Shown here: positions 35,168 to 44,800 of the stretch, piece by piece
Numbering within the stretch: position 1 is the stretch's first letter
How the letters are laid out: the number at the start of each line of letters is the position of its first letter
Origin: Pseudomonas sp. UBA2684
Lineage (GTDB): Bacteria > Pseudomonadota > Gammaproteobacteria > Pseudomonadales > Pseudomonadaceae
Direction of reading: 5' to 3'
Assembly: GCA_002354655.1 (NCBI GenBank)
Contig: DELY01000054.1
Coordinates: 1-54,374 of the forward strand
Length of the DNA: 54,374 nucleotides
Program-made: the position numbers and the translations under genes
The notes under the pieces: generated by a model
Database searches by the model: none
Told to the model about the DNA's origin: nothing
Seen by the model: the letters and a program-made list of their open reading frames with translations, nothing else

Positions 35168-35426
35168 CGGATCATGCGGCGGACAAGCCTTCGGCCTGTC
35201 CGCCCTACGTTGTGCAAGGCTTGCGTAGCGTGCCCCGCACATAAAAAGCCCTCGAGCCTATCCCTGTCGCAACTTCCGCGACAGCCAGCCTACAGCTGCT
35301 GTGTAGGGTGGACATGGCGCAGCCTTGTCCACCAACGACGGATCATGCGGCGGACAAGCCTTTGGCCTGTCCGCCCTACGCTGTGTATGGCTTGCGCAGC
35401 GTGCCCCGCACATAAAAAAAGCCCCC
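35168..35426. repeat. Direct duplication of about 85 bp containing REP arms, with a REPIN
   Basis: 35168-35252 and 35339-35426 are direct copies: ACGGATCATGCGGCGGACAA...GTCCGCCCTACG...GGCTTGCG[TC]AGCGTGCCCCGCACATAAAAA. The first carries a lone C-type arm (35178-35208). The second supplies the right arm of a complete REPIN at 35303-35379 (GTAGGGTGGACATGG... to GTCCGCCCTAC; T-type then C-type). Confidence 0.85.
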
Positions 35427-35452
35427 GCCAGAGCCGACGTCCTGGCGGGGGC
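35414..35452 (-). terminator. Intrinsic terminator downstream of gbcA
   Basis: On the minus strand GCCCCCGCCAG-GACGTCGGCT-CTGGCGGGGGC is followed by TTTTTTT. A strong stem with a T-run in the direction of gbcA and the 29-codon reading frame below. Confidence 0.93.
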
Positions 35453-35470
35453 AAACAACCCTTGCGGGTC

Positions 35471-35560
35471 TCAGTGTGATCGAGCGGGTTCGCGCGTTAT
35501 CAGGCACGCGGTCAAGCCATAAACCGTTAGCAGGATGACCAGCAACAGGCCAAAAGACAT
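35471..35560 (-). CDS. Possible 29-residue single-pass membrane protein after gbcA
   Basis: ATG begins MSFGLLLVILLTVYGLTACL and ends at TGA after 29 residues. The first 20 residues form a membrane helix; the tail ITREPARSH is basic. It lies 22 bases past the gbcA stop, with GGAAG upstream, and before the operon terminator, so it would be transcribed with gbcA. Its real expression is unproven; it could be a small protein associated with the Rieske oxygenase or merely chance coding in a 3' region. Confidence 0.35.
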   Translation of the reverse strand: MSFGLLLVILLTVYGLTACLITREPARSH

Positions 35561-35582
35561 GGCGTCGTCTTCCGGGGTGGTC

Positions 35583-36875
35583 TTACTCCGCGCCAACCTG
35601 GCGCAGGTAGGGCGCCGGCGCTTCGCCGAGGTTGTTCAGCAGGCGTTCGCTGTACCAGTCGATAAAGTTGACCACGCCGAACTCGTAAGTCTTCGAGTAC
35701 GGGCCTGGCTGGTAGGCGGTGGAGTTGATGCCGCGCTGGTTCTCTTCGGCCAGGCGACGATCCTGGTCGTTGGTCGCGTCCCACACCTCACGCATGCGCG
35801 CGACGTCGTAGTCCACGCCTTCCACGGCATCCTTGTGCACCAGCCATTTGGTGGTGACCATGGTTTCCTGGGCGCTGATCGGCCACACGGTGAACACGAT
35901 GATGTGGTCGCCCATGCAGTGGTTCCATGAGTGCGGCAGGTGCAGGATACGCATCGAGCCGAGGTCGGGGTTCTTGATCCGGCCCATGAGTTTCTTGCAG
36001 CCCTGCTGGCCGTCCAGGGTCATCGATACGGTGCCCTTGAGCAGCGGCATGCGCACGATGCGGTTACGCAGGCCGAAGCTGGCGTGGGCGTAGGGGATCT
36101 TCTCGGCGTCCCAGGCGGCGGCAGAGGCGGCCACGTGGTCCTTGAATTCCTGGCTGGCGCGCGGGTCGGTGACGTCGTCCCATTCCAGCAGGGTCTTCAG
36201 CAATTCCGGGTGCGAGCCGCTGCAGTGGTAGCACTCGCGGTTGTTCTCCAGCACCAGCTTCCAGTTGGCCTTCTCCATCAAGGTGGTTTGCACCGCCACC
36301 TTGGTGTTCTCCATGTCGTAAGGCTCCATGTAATGGGCCAGGGTGGCGAGGAAGTCGTCGATCGCCGGCGGGTTCTGCGCCAGGGAAATGAAGATGTAAC
36401 CGCCAGCGGTCTTGCACTGCACCGGTTTGAGGCCGTACTCCTGCATGTCGAAGTCGGCGCCCATTTCGGTGCCGGCGAACAGCAGGCGGCCGTCCAGCTC
36501 GTAGGTCCACTGGTGGTAGTGGCAGACCAGCTTGGCGACCTTGCCTTTTTCGCTGGTGCACAGGCGCGAACCGCGATGACGGCAGACGTTATGGAAGGCG
36601 TGCACCACGCCTTCGGCACCACGGATGACGATGATCGGGTTGGCGCCGATTTGCAGGGTCAGGTAATTGCCCTTGCTCGGGATCTCGCAGGTCATGCCGG
36701 CGATCAGCCATTCCTTGTGGAAGATCTCCTGCATGTCGATCTGGAACAGCCGCTCGTCGTTGTAGAACGGTTGCGGCAGCGAGAAGGTGCGCTCGCGGGT
36801 CTGCAACATTTCGGCGGTGGCCTTGCGTGCCGGCGCCAGCGGATCGCCCAGACTCAGGGTGGAAGTGACGTCCAT
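35583..36875 (-). CDS. gbcA: Glycine betaine demethylase oxygenase subunit GbcA (Rieske)
   Basis: A 430-residue Rieske non-heme iron oxygenase removing a methyl from glycine betaine as formaldehyde, giving dimethylglycine. The start MDVTSTLSLGDPLAP follows GAGGAG with 6-base spacing; an ATG seven codons upstream is less well placed. Rieske ligands C98, H100, C118, H121 (CRHRG and CHYHQW) are complete. Mononuclear iron ligands are in NNRECYHCSGSHPELL (H217, H222), with a distal Asp. Divergent from gbcB; the pair work together but are transcribed apart. Confidence 0.95.
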   Translation of the reverse strand: MDVTSTLSLGDPLAPARKATAEMLQTRERTFSLPQPFYNDERLFQIDMQEIFHKEWLIAGMTCEIPSKGNYLTLQIGANPIIVIRGAEGVVHAFHNVCRHRGSRLCTSEKGKVAKLVCHYHQWTYELDGRLLFAGTEMGADFDMQEYGLKPVQCKTAGGYIFISLAQNPPAIDDFLATLAHYMEPYDMENTKVAVQTTLMEKANWKLVLENNRECYHCSGSHPELLKTLLEWDDVTDPRASQEFKDHVAASAAAWDAEKIPYAHASFGLRNRIVRMPLLKGTVSMTLDGQQGCKKLMGRIKNPDLGSMRILHLPHSWNHCMGDHIIVFTVWPISAQETMVTTKWLVHKDAVEGVDYDVARMREVWDATNDQDRRLAEENQRGINSTAYQPGPYSKTYEFGVVNFIDWYSERLLNNLGEAPAPYLRQVGAE

Positions 36876-37235
36876 CGGTAACTCCTCAATGGCCAATCGC
36901 CTGGAGCGATTGCCGCAAAAAAGTGGCTGTTTCGGTTCTTACGCAAGGCGGCGTATGTGCCCCATTCCGCGCCTGCCGATGGCGCTTGAGATGATGGGGA
37001 AATTCGCTCATGACCTTTATGGTTCGGCTGGGTCGGAGTGTGGAGTCGGGCGTGGTAATGACCTTATCCATGGGCGACATGGTTGCATCCGTTTCCGACG
37101 CGGCAAGCCACGGGCCCAGCGGCAGGTCGCGATAAGCATGTAAATGTCGCTGGTAGGTAAATGAGCGCCGTGGCCGTTGCGCACAATCCGCTGCAAGAGG
37201 CCGGCAATCTGGCCGCCGTGCGCGAGAGAACGACC
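36876..37235. promoter_or_regulatory. gbcA-gbcB divergent regulatory region
   Basis: About 360 bases. TGGCGCTTGAG (36980-36990) and ATTCGCTCATG (37002-37012) resemble the CGCTT half-sites noted upstream of caiX but are 22 bases apart, so this is only a weak candidate GbdR site. No repeat elements are present here, unlike most gaps in the window. Confidence 0.35.
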
Positions 37236-38336
37236 ATGTCGAATCATTTCCTCAATCCCGTTACCACCCAGACCTGGAGCAACGGCCGTCATCAGGTGCG
37301 TTGCGTCAAGGTGATCCAGGAAACCTGGGACGTGCGCACCTTCTGTTTCATGGCCGATCAGCCCGTGCTGTTCTTCTTCAAGCCGGGGCAGTTCGTCACC
37401 CTGGAGTTGGAGATCGACGGCCTGCCGATCATGCGCTCCTACACCATCTCCAGCTCGCCGGCGGTGCCCTACAGTTTTTCCATCACCATCAAACGCGTGC
37501 CAGGCGGCAAGGTCTCCAACTGGCTGCACGATAATTTGCAGGAAGGTCAGGAGCTGGCCGTGCACGGGCCGGTGGGGCTGTTCAATGCCATCGATTATCC
37601 GGCGGAGAAGGTGCTGTTTCTCTCCGGCGGCGTCGGCATCACCCCGGTGATGTCGATGGCGCGCTGGTTCTACGACACCAACGGCAATGTCGACATGGTC
37701 TTTGTGCACAGTGCGCGCTCGCCGAAAGACATCATCTTCCACCGCGAGCTGGAACACATGGCCGCGCGGATCAACAACTTCAGCCTGCATGTGATCTGCG
37801 AAAAACACGGCTTTGGCGAGGCCTGGGCGGGCTACCGTGGCTTCCTCAACCAGAAGATGCTGGAACTGATCGCCCCGGACTACCTGGAGCGGGAAATCTT
37901 CTGCTGCGGGCCGACGCCCTACATGGGCGCGGTCAAGCGCCTGCTCGAAGCCAACGGCTACGACATGGCGCGCTACCACGAAGAAGCCTTTGGCCCGACG
38001 CCGCCGGCGGTCCGTGCCGAGGTCAAGGAGCTGGCCGCCGAGGCCGCCGAAGCGCCGCCGGTGCCGATCGCCGATCAGCATCAGGTGGCGTTCATCGGCA
38101 CCGGCAAGAGCATTCGCGTCGATCCGGGCGAAACCGTGCACGCCGCCGCCGCCAAGCTTGGCCTGCACATTCCCAAGGCATGCGGCATGGGCATCTGCGG
38201 CACCTGCAAGGTAATGAAAACCGCCGGCGAGGTGGACATGGAACACAACGGCGGGATCACCGACGAAGACGTCGCCGAGGGCTACATCCTGTCCTGCTGC
38301 AGCGTGCCCAAGGGCGACGTGGCCATCGATTATTGA
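37236..38336 (+). CDS. gbcB: Glycine betaine demethylase reductase subunit GbcB
   Basis: A 366-residue electron-transfer reductase for GbcA. Order: ferredoxin-reductase type FAD domain (FFFKPGQFVTLELEI, RSYTISSSP near 65-73), NAD domain (LFLSGGVGITPVMSMA, FCCGPTPYMGAV), and C-terminal plant-type [2Fe-2S] ferredoxin domain with CGMGICGTC (near 317-325) and a later SCC. The start MSNHFLNPVTTQ is preferred from the known length; an in-frame ATG 25 codons upstream (37161) with AGG spacing is possible. A RAYT element lies directly downstream. Confidence 0.93.
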   Translation: MSNHFLNPVTTQTWSNGRHQVRCVKVIQETWDVRTFCFMADQPVLFFFKPGQFVTLELEIDGLPIMRSYTISSSPAVPYSFSITIKRVPGGKVSNWLHDNLQEGQELAVHGPVGLFNAIDYPAEKVLFLSGGVGITPVMSMARWFYDTNGNVDMVFVHSARSPKDIIFHRELEHMAARINNFSLHVICEKHGFGEAWAGYRGFLNQKMLELIAPDYLEREIFCCGPTPYMGAVKRLLEANGYDMARYHEEAFGPTPPAVRAEVKELAAEAAEAPPVPIADQHQVAFIGTGKSIRVDPGETVHAAAAKLGLHIPKACGMGICGTCKVMKTAGEVDMEHNGGITDEDVAEGYILSCCSVPKGDVAIDY

Positions 38337-38353
38337 GCGCAGGTCGGGCCTTT

Positions 38354-39098
38354 GGTGGACAAGGCTACGCCATGTCCACCCTACTAAAAGCCAAGCGCAA
38401 CCGTAGGGCGGACATGGCGCAGCCTTGTCCGCCGTTTAGAGCGTTTACCCGCTAATCGCCACCCGGCACCTCGGCATCCCTATCCCCCGCCCACCCCAAC
38501 GGATAAATACCTTCGCGCACGGCGCGGTGAAAGCTGGAGTAGGGCCAATCCTCTACGCGCTCGACCCAGCCGTGTTTGGCCGGGTTGAAATGCAGGTAAT
38601 CGAAGTGCCGCTGAAAGTCGTCTTCGTCGCGGATCAGGTGCTCCCAGTAACGCCGTTGCCAGATCCCCGCTTCACCTCTTTTGCCGAAGCGCGCGGCTAA
38701 GGGCAGGCCGCGACAGAACAGTTGCTTGAGCACCATCCAGCGTGTGGCGTAGTCGCTGTCGCCAGGTGGTAGCGTCCACAGGCAATGCATATGTTCGGGG
38801 AGCACTACCCAGGCGTCGATCGCGAAAGGATGTCGCTCTTTGGTCAGGGCAACGACGCGGCGCAGCAGCGCAATTTGGCGAACCAGCAGGTCGCTGCGGC
38901 GATCTTGCAGATTGACGGTGAAAAAGTAGGTGCCGCCCGGCACCCAGGCGCGACGGTAGTTCGGCATGGACGCATCCGTGTGTCCGTGGGTTGATTTGGG
39001 AGTGTAGTCAGGATTTTTGGTGGACAAGGCTCTGCCATGTCCACCCTACTAAAAGCCAAGCGTAACCGTAGGGCGGACATGGCGGAGCCTTGTCCGCC
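38354..39098. mobile_element. REP-bounded RAYT element
   Basis: Two near-identical 80-bp blocks flank the transposase gene: 38354-38433 and 39019-39098, differing at about 4 positions. Each block is T-type arm (GGTGGACA...CCACCCTAC), an 18-base spacer (TAAAAGCCAAGCG[CT]AACC) and C-type arm (GTAGGGCGGACAT...CCGCC). Seen from the gene, its inner flanks are GTAGGGCGGACAT... at 38403-38433 and ...TGTCCACCCTAC at 39019-39049, the same outward order as a normal REPIN, with the gene in place of the short spacer. Confidence 0.88.
38452..38967 (-). CDS. REP-associated tyrosine transposase (RAYT, Y1 HUH family)
   Basis: A 171-residue transposase-like protein related to IS200/IS605 TnpA, thought to act on REP palindromes as single-stranded DNA. 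The start MPNYRRAWVPGGTYFFTVNL is typical of RAYTs; a 20-codon upstream extension would begin inside the right REP and is rejected. HUH motif H59-M-H61 (LPEHMHCLW), conserved WQRRYWEH (103-110), and catalytic Tyr124 in FDYLHFNPAKHGWV. All catalytic residues appear intact, so it may be active. It lies between gbcB and the threonine aldolase gene and is unrelated to the metabolic cluster. Confidence 0.92.
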   Translation of the reverse strand: MPNYRRAWVPGGTYFFTVNLQDRRSDLLVRQIALLRRVVALTKERHPFAIDAWVVLPEHMHCLWTLPPGDSDYATRWMVLKQLFCRGLPLAARFGKRGEAGIWQRRYWEHLIRDEDDFQRHFDYLHFNPAKHGWVERVEDWPYSSFHRAVREGIYPLGWAGDRDAEVPGGD

Positions 39099-39122
39099 GT
39101 GGTTTACCGGTGTCGTCCGCGG

Positions 39123-40166
39123 TTACTGCGCGGCCATCGCTGCGCGGATTGCCGCGGCCAGTTCGCGTACGCGGGCTTCTTCGGTGTCCCAGGAGCACAT
39201 GAAGCGTGCGCCGCCGGCGCCGATGAAGGTGTAGAAGCGCCAGCCATTGCCGCGCAGGATCTCCAGTGCCGGCTCGGACATTTGCAGGAACACGCCGTTG
39301 GCTTCCACTGGGAACATCAGGCTGACGCCCGGCACGTCGCTGACCAGTTCGGCGAGCAGGCGCGCGCAGTGGTTGGCGTGGCGCGCGTATTTCAGCCAGG
39401 CGTCGTTTTGTAGCAGGCCGACCCAGGGCGCGGAGAGGTAGCGCATCTTCGAGGCCAGTTGGCCGGCCTGCTTGCAGCGGTAGTCGAAGTCTTCGGCCAG
39501 GTCTTTGTTGAAGAACAGGATCGCTTCACCGACCGCCATGCCGTTCTTGGTGCCGCCGAAGCACAGCACGTCGACGCCGGCTTTCCAGGTCAGCTCGGCC
39601 GGGGTGCAGCCGAGGAAGGCGCAGGCGTTGGAGAAGCGCGCGCCGTCCATGTGCAGGTTGAGGCCCAGTTCGCGGCAGGTGGCGCTGATCGCGCGGACCT
39701 CCTCGGGGCGGTATACGGTGCCCACTTCGCTGGCCTGGGTGAGGGTGACCACGCGCGGTTTGGGGAAGTGGATGTCCTGGCGCTTGAGCGCCAGTTCGCG
39801 GATCGCCTCGGGGGTCAGCTTGCCCTGCTCGGTTTTGGCCAGCAGCAGCTTGGAGCCGTTGGAGAAGAACTCCGGGGCGCCGCATTCGTCGGTCTCGACG
39901 TGCGCGGTCTCCGAGCAGATCACGCTGTGGTAGCTCTGGCACAAGGCGGCCAGGGCCAGCGAGTTGGCTGCGGTGCCGTTGAAGGCGAAGAACACTTCGC
40001 AGTCGGTCTCGAACAGTTGGCGGAAGTGATCGGCGGCGCGCGCCGTCCACTGGTCGTCGCCGTAGGCGCGTTGGTGGCCCTGGTTGGCCTCGGCCATGGC
40101 GGCCCAGGCTTCCGGGCAGATGCCCGAGTAGTTGTCGCTGGCGAACTGTTGGCTCTGCTCGGTCAT
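39123..40166 (-). CDS. ltaE: Low-specificity L-threonine aldolase
   Basis: A 347-residue PLP enzyme of the beta-eliminating lyase family cleaving threonine/allo-threonine to glycine and acetaldehyde (and phenylserine-type substrates). Motifs: FASDNYSGICPEAW start, FNGTAANSLALAAL, MDGARFSNA, and the PLP lysine in CFGGTKNGMAVGEA (about residue 207). Called ltaA in P. aeruginosa, where it is also in the gbc-glyA-sox neighbourhood and GbdR-related. Start follows AAGGAACG. It adds glycine to the pool consumed by GlyA. Confidence 0.93.
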   Translation of the reverse strand: MTEQSQQFASDNYSGICPEAWAAMAEANQGHQRAYGDDQWTARAADHFRQLFETDCEVFFAFNGTAANSLALAALCQSYHSVICSETAHVETDECGAPEFFSNGSKLLLAKTEQGKLTPEAIRELALKRQDIHFPKPRVVTLTQASEVGTVYRPEEVRAISATCRELGLNLHMDGARFSNACAFLGCTPAELTWKAGVDVLCFGGTKNGMAVGEAILFFNKDLAEDFDYRCKQAGQLASKMRYLSAPWVGLLQNDAWLKYARHANHCARLLAELVSDVPGVSLMFPVEANGVFLQMSEPALEILRGNGWRFYTFIGAGGARFMCSWDTEEARVRELAAAIRAAMAAQ

Positions 40167-40507
40167 CGTGCGTTCCTTATCAGTCTGGCGCCGGGATGAG
40201 GGGCCGGCGGATGCCGCTACTTTACCCCTGCGCCGCGCTACGGTGGGGCGTCTGCGGCGACATCTTGTTCATTCCAGGCGCTATTCGGCGCGGCGCCGGG
40301 CATGCCGCCACGGGTGCCCGCCGGCAAAGCAAAAGGCTCTGTCTCAGTGACGTATTGCAGGAAAAGCCGTGCTGTTGTGGGAGCGGCGGTCTGCATCAAC
40401 AGTTAACGGGTGCAGAGCCAATCAAAAGGAACTCATGCGGGGCGTCGGCCTCACAACAAGGGTCCCGGCTGGTTTGCCGCTGTCATCGACCCGAACAGGA
40501 GTTCCCT
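40167..40507. other. Intergenic region between ltaE and the small secreted protein gene
   Basis: Mostly featureless. 40354-40402 (TTGCAGGAAAAGCCGTGCTG then TTGTGGGAGCGG) duplicates sequence also present at 31137-31175 in the cdhR-caiX gap. Confidence 0.5.
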
Positions 40508-40813
40508 ATGCTTTCTCGTCATCTACTGGTCCTTTGTGCGTCCCTGGCATTTGCCCTGCCTGCCGTCGCCGCCGCCGATAAATGGCCGGCCGGCGCCAAG
40601 GCGGCATTCGTCAACGAGTGCGTGGCCGGCGCCCCGCAGGGGCATGCCGCGAGCAACCTGCAAGCCTATTGCGAGTGTGCGGCCGAGCAAGTCAGCAGCG
40701 AGTTCAGTCAGGCGGAGATGCAGGCCATGGGCGGCCAGGCGCCGGCCGATCCAACGTTGCAACAGCGTCTGGCCGCGGCGTCGAGCAGTTGCAGCAGCAC
40801 CTTGCAGCCTTGA
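40508..40813 (+). CDS. Small secreted cysteine-containing protein, unknown function
   Basis: A 101-residue protein. The start MLSRHLLVLCASLAF follows AGGAG; longer open frames upstream have no support. Signal peptide about 1-21 (LPAVA/A). The mature part has four Cys (NECVAG, AYCECAAEQ, SSSCSS), enough for two disulfides in the periplasm, and is helical. No known catalytic motif. It sits alone between ltaE and the TraX-like gene. Confidence 0.75.
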   Translation: MLSRHLLVLCASLAFALPAVAAADKWPAGAKAAFVNECVAGAPQGHAASNLQAYCECAAEQVSSEFSQAEMQAMGGQAPADPTLQQRLAAASSSCSSTLQP

Positions 40814-40910
40814 TCGACACGGCGCTGCGCGCACGGGGTTGATCCCGGGCGCGCATCGGCGGCGCCGTTGGGTTACCGTCGAGCGCACCCGATGACCCAC
40901 GAGCGCCGCC

Positions 40911-41651
40911 ATGCCGATCCCCTTTGCCGCCTCCGCTAGCCGTCCACGCGATGTCGCGCTGGACCTGATCAAGTGGCTGGCGCTGCTGAGCATGTTGATC
41001 GACCACCTGCGGCATGTCTGGCCGCAGTTGTACTTTCTGTATGTTCCGGGGCGCCTGGCGTTTCCGTTGTTCTGCCTGGCGATTGCCGCCAACGTGGTGC
41101 GGCCCGTGGTGGGCGAGCGCAGGCCGCTGCCGCTGCGTTACCTCGGTCTGCTGCTGGTGTTCGCGCTGCTCTCCGAGTGGCCCTATCGGTTGTTGGTGCC
41201 GGCGCCGCAGTCGCTGAATGTGCTGCCGACTCTGTTGTTGGGCCTGTTGCTCGCCAGTGCGCTGCAACAGCCGTATGGGCAGCGCCGTTGGTTGGGCGCG
41301 GCGGCATTGCTGACGGCCGTTGTCGGCCATCCCTGGTTGATGTTCGGCGCCGCCGGCGCTCTGCTACCGGCGGCATTCGTGTATGCGTTGCAGCGCTCTG
41401 GCCCTGCGTGGGTCTGGCCCGTGTTGCTGTGCCTGCTGGCCAACTACTGGCCGCCGTTCTATATCGATGCCGCGCGCGGCGACCCGTTCGCCTGGGCGGT
41501 GATCCTGATCTGCGCCCTGGCGCCGCTGGGCGGGCTGTGGCTGCTGCGCCAGCCGCTGCAGCTGTGGGTGCCGCCAGTGCGGCGCTGGGCCTATCTGTTC
41601 TATCCCGGACACTTCCTGCTGCTGGTCGTCGTGCGCGAGTGGTTCACCTAA
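40911..41651 (+). CDS. TraX-family integral membrane protein
   Basis: A 246-residue protein with seven to eight hydrophobic helices. DLIKWLALLSMLIDHLRHV near the start, GRLAFPLFCLAIAANV, and a C-terminal YLFYPGHFLLLVVVREW match the TraX/acyltransferase-like family (TraX acetylates pilin in F plasmids; chromosomal members are poorly characterised). Ribosome-binding site is weak. No other conjugation gene is nearby, so a plasmid-transfer role is unlikely. Confidence 0.8.
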   Translation: MPIPFAASASRPRDVALDLIKWLALLSMLIDHLRHVWPQLYFLYVPGRLAFPLFCLAIAANVVRPVVGERRPLPLRYLGLLLVFALLSEWPYRLLVPAPQSLNVLPTLLLGLLLASALQQPYGQRRWLGAAALLTAVVGHPWLMFGAAGALLPAAFVYALQRSGPAWVWPVLLCLLANYWPPFYIDAARGDPFAWAVILICALAPLGGLWLLRQPLQLWVPPVRRWAYLFYPGHFLLLVVVREWFT

Positions 41652-41680
41652 GAGGCGCCGCGCCTGCGGCTTGCGCTCTT

Positions 41681-41758
41681 GTAGGGTGGACATAGCAACG
41701 CCTTGTCCACCGCTTGCGGCCTGGGTGGCGGACAAGCCTTGCGGCCTGTCCGCCCTAC
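41681..41758. repeat. REPIN between the traX-like gene and glyA (T-type, then C-type)
   Basis: GTAGGGTGGACATAGC...TGTCCACC and GGCGGACAAGCC...CTGTCCGCCCTAC. The remaining gap to glyA (41759-41926) carries the operon promoter region; no clear operator was found. Confidence 0.87.
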
Positions 41759-41926
41759 GACTGCCCTGGCGGGTTGCACCCGCCCTGCGCGCATGTCGCA
41801 AACGCAACCCCCCGTGGCGTGCATAGGCATCTGACGGTTCAGGGCGAGTCATACCATCGGTTGCAAAGAGGCTAAGGCCTCTCGACCGACAGCTATGCGC
41901 CGCCCCGGTGCCGCAGGAGATCAGCA

Positions 41927-43180
<1,254 letters not shown>

Positions 43181-43194
43181 GTTTTGCCGCATCG

Positions 43195-43295
43195 CTAGGG
43201 TGGGTTAGCCGAAGGCGTAACCCACCCGCGTTTCGCGGCAGGGGGTCATCTGTCGTCACGGCGGGTTAGGCCGCTGCGCGGCTAACCCACCCTAC
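43195..43295. repeat. Inverted-repeat element with a GGTGGGTTA core, glyA-soxB gap
   Basis: TAGGGTGGGTTAGCCGAAGG-CGTAACCCACC at the left and GGCGGGTTAGGCCGC...GCTAACCCACCCTAC at the right. Same overall design and TAGGG/CCCTA ends as the REPINs, but with GGTTA in place of GGACA. Here too the left arm is T-type (GGTGGG) and the inner right arm begins C-type (GGCGGG). Confidence 0.8.
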
Positions 43296-43352
43296 GCACT
43301 ACCTCGTTTCGACCGGTGGGCCAAGCAGTACCCAGATTTCAGGAGCATTGTT

Positions 43353-44603
43353 ATGCAGCGTTATTCCGGCTTCGGCCTCATCAAGCACGCGTTCAGTCAC
43401 CACGAAAACTGGCAGCGCATGTGGCGCAACCCGACGCCCAAGCCGGTCTATGACGTGATCATCGTCGGCGGCGGCGGCCATGGCCTGGCCACCGCCTATT
43501 ACCTGGCGAAAGAGTTCGGCGTGCGCAACGTCGCGGTGGTGGAGAAGGGCTGGCTGGGCGGCGGTAACACCGCGCGCAACACCACCATCGTGCGCTCCAA
43601 CTACCTGTGGGACGAGTCCGCGCACCTTTACGAGCACGCCATGAAGCTCTGGGAAGGCTTGTCCCAGGACCTCAACTACAACGTGATGTTTTCCCAGCGC
43701 GGCGTGTTCAACCTCGGCCATACCCTGCAAGACATGCGCGACATCGAGCGCCGGGTCAGCGCCAACCACCTCAACGGTATCGACGGTGAAGTGCTCAACG
43801 CCAAGCAGGTCGAGGAGCTGATCCCGTATATGGATTGCTCGAAGAACACCCGCTACCCGGTGTTGGGCGCGTCCTTGCAGCGCCGCGGCGGCGTTGCCCG
43901 TCACGATGCCGTGGCCTGGGGCTATGCGCGCGCCGCCGATGCCCTCGGCGTCGACCTGCTGCAACAGACCGAAGTGATCGGCTTTCGTAAGGAAAACGGC
44001 GTGGTCATCGGCGTCGAGACCAACCGCGGTTTTATCGGCGGCAAGCGCGTCGGTGTGGTCACCGCGGGCAACTCCGGGCACATGGCGGGGCTTGCCGGCT
44101 TCCGCCTGCCAATCGAGTCGCACCCGTTGCAGGCGCTGGTCTCCGAGCCGATCAAACCGATCATCGACAGCGTGATCATGTCCAACCAGGTGCACGGCTA
44201 TATCAGCCAGTCGGACAAGGGCGACCTGGTCATCGGTGCCGGTATCGACGGCTACAACGGTTACGGCCAGCGCGGTTCCTACCCGACCATCGAGCACACC
44301 CTGCAGGCCATCGTCGAATTGTTCCCGGTGCTCTCGCGGGTACGCATGAACCGCCAGTGGGGCGGCATCGTCGACACCACGCCGGACGCCTGCCCGATCA
44401 TTTCGCCGACCCCGGTGAAGAACCTGTTCTTCAACTGCGGCTGGGGCACCGGCGGCTTCAAGGCCACCCCCGGTTCCGGTCATGTGTTCGCCGCGAGCCT
44501 GGCCAAGGGCGAGATGCACGCGCTGGCCAAGCCCTTCGCGATGGACCGTTTCTACAACGGCGCGCTGATCGACGAACACGGCGCTGCCGGGGTGGCGCAT
44601 TAA
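43353..44603 (+). CDS. soxB: Sarcosine oxidase beta subunit SoxB
   Basis: A 416-residue flavoprotein subunit of heterotetrameric sarcosine oxidase; it carries the covalent FMN/FAD and the sarcosine site. MQRYSGFGLIKHAFSHHENW is typical of SoxB. The dinucleotide motif VIIVGGGGHGLATAYYLAKEFG (about 31-50) and GGGNTARNTTIVRSNY (about 69-84) are clear. ATG follows CAGGAG. It is separated from soxD by about 200 bases with paired hairpin repeats. Confidence 0.95.
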   Translation: MQRYSGFGLIKHAFSHHENWQRMWRNPTPKPVYDVIIVGGGGHGLATAYYLAKEFGVRNVAVVEKGWLGGGNTARNTTIVRSNYLWDESAHLYEHAMKLWEGLSQDLNYNVMFSQRGVFNLGHTLQDMRDIERRVSANHLNGIDGEVLNAKQVEELIPYMDCSKNTRYPVLGASLQRRGGVARHDAVAWGYARAADALGVDLLQQTEVIGFRKENGVVIGVETNRGFIGGKRVGVVTAGNSGHMAGLAGFRLPIESHPLQALVSEPIKPIIDSVIMSNQVHGYISQSDKGDLVIGAGIDGYNGYGQRGSYPTIEHTLQAIVELFPVLSRVRMNRQWGGIVDTTPDACPIISPTPVKNLFFNCGWGTGGFKATPGSGHVFAASLAKGEMHALAKPFAMDRFYNGALIDEHGAAGVAH

Positions 44604-44668
44604 ACATTCATCCCGCAGGGCGGGTGAGGGTTGTTCAGGTTGCGCGGACCCCTTGCCCTCACCCCCGG

Positions 44669-44739
44669 CCCCTCTCCCGGGGGGAGAGGGGTGAACAGCA
44701 GTTGAGTTTGTTTTGGCCCCTCTCCCGGGGGGAGAGGGG
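44669..44739. repeat. Twin CCCCTCTCCCGGGGGGAGAGGGG hairpins, soxB-soxD gap
   Basis: CCCCTCTCCC-GGGGGGAGAGGGG occurs at 44669-44691 and again at 44717-44739, each a strong self-complementary hairpin. A familiar intergenic repeat of pseudomonads and xanthomonads. No T-run, so probably not a full terminator. Confidence 0.85.
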
Positions 44740-44800
44740 AGAACAGCGGTGACCCTCTCCAGAATGGTGGGGGACGAAAGATTTCCTGGAGGTACCGACC

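Noticed and set aside
40911-41651. TraX-like gene as evidence for a conjugative element
   Set aside because: No other transfer, integrase or attachment features are present; chromosomal TraX-like proteins are common.
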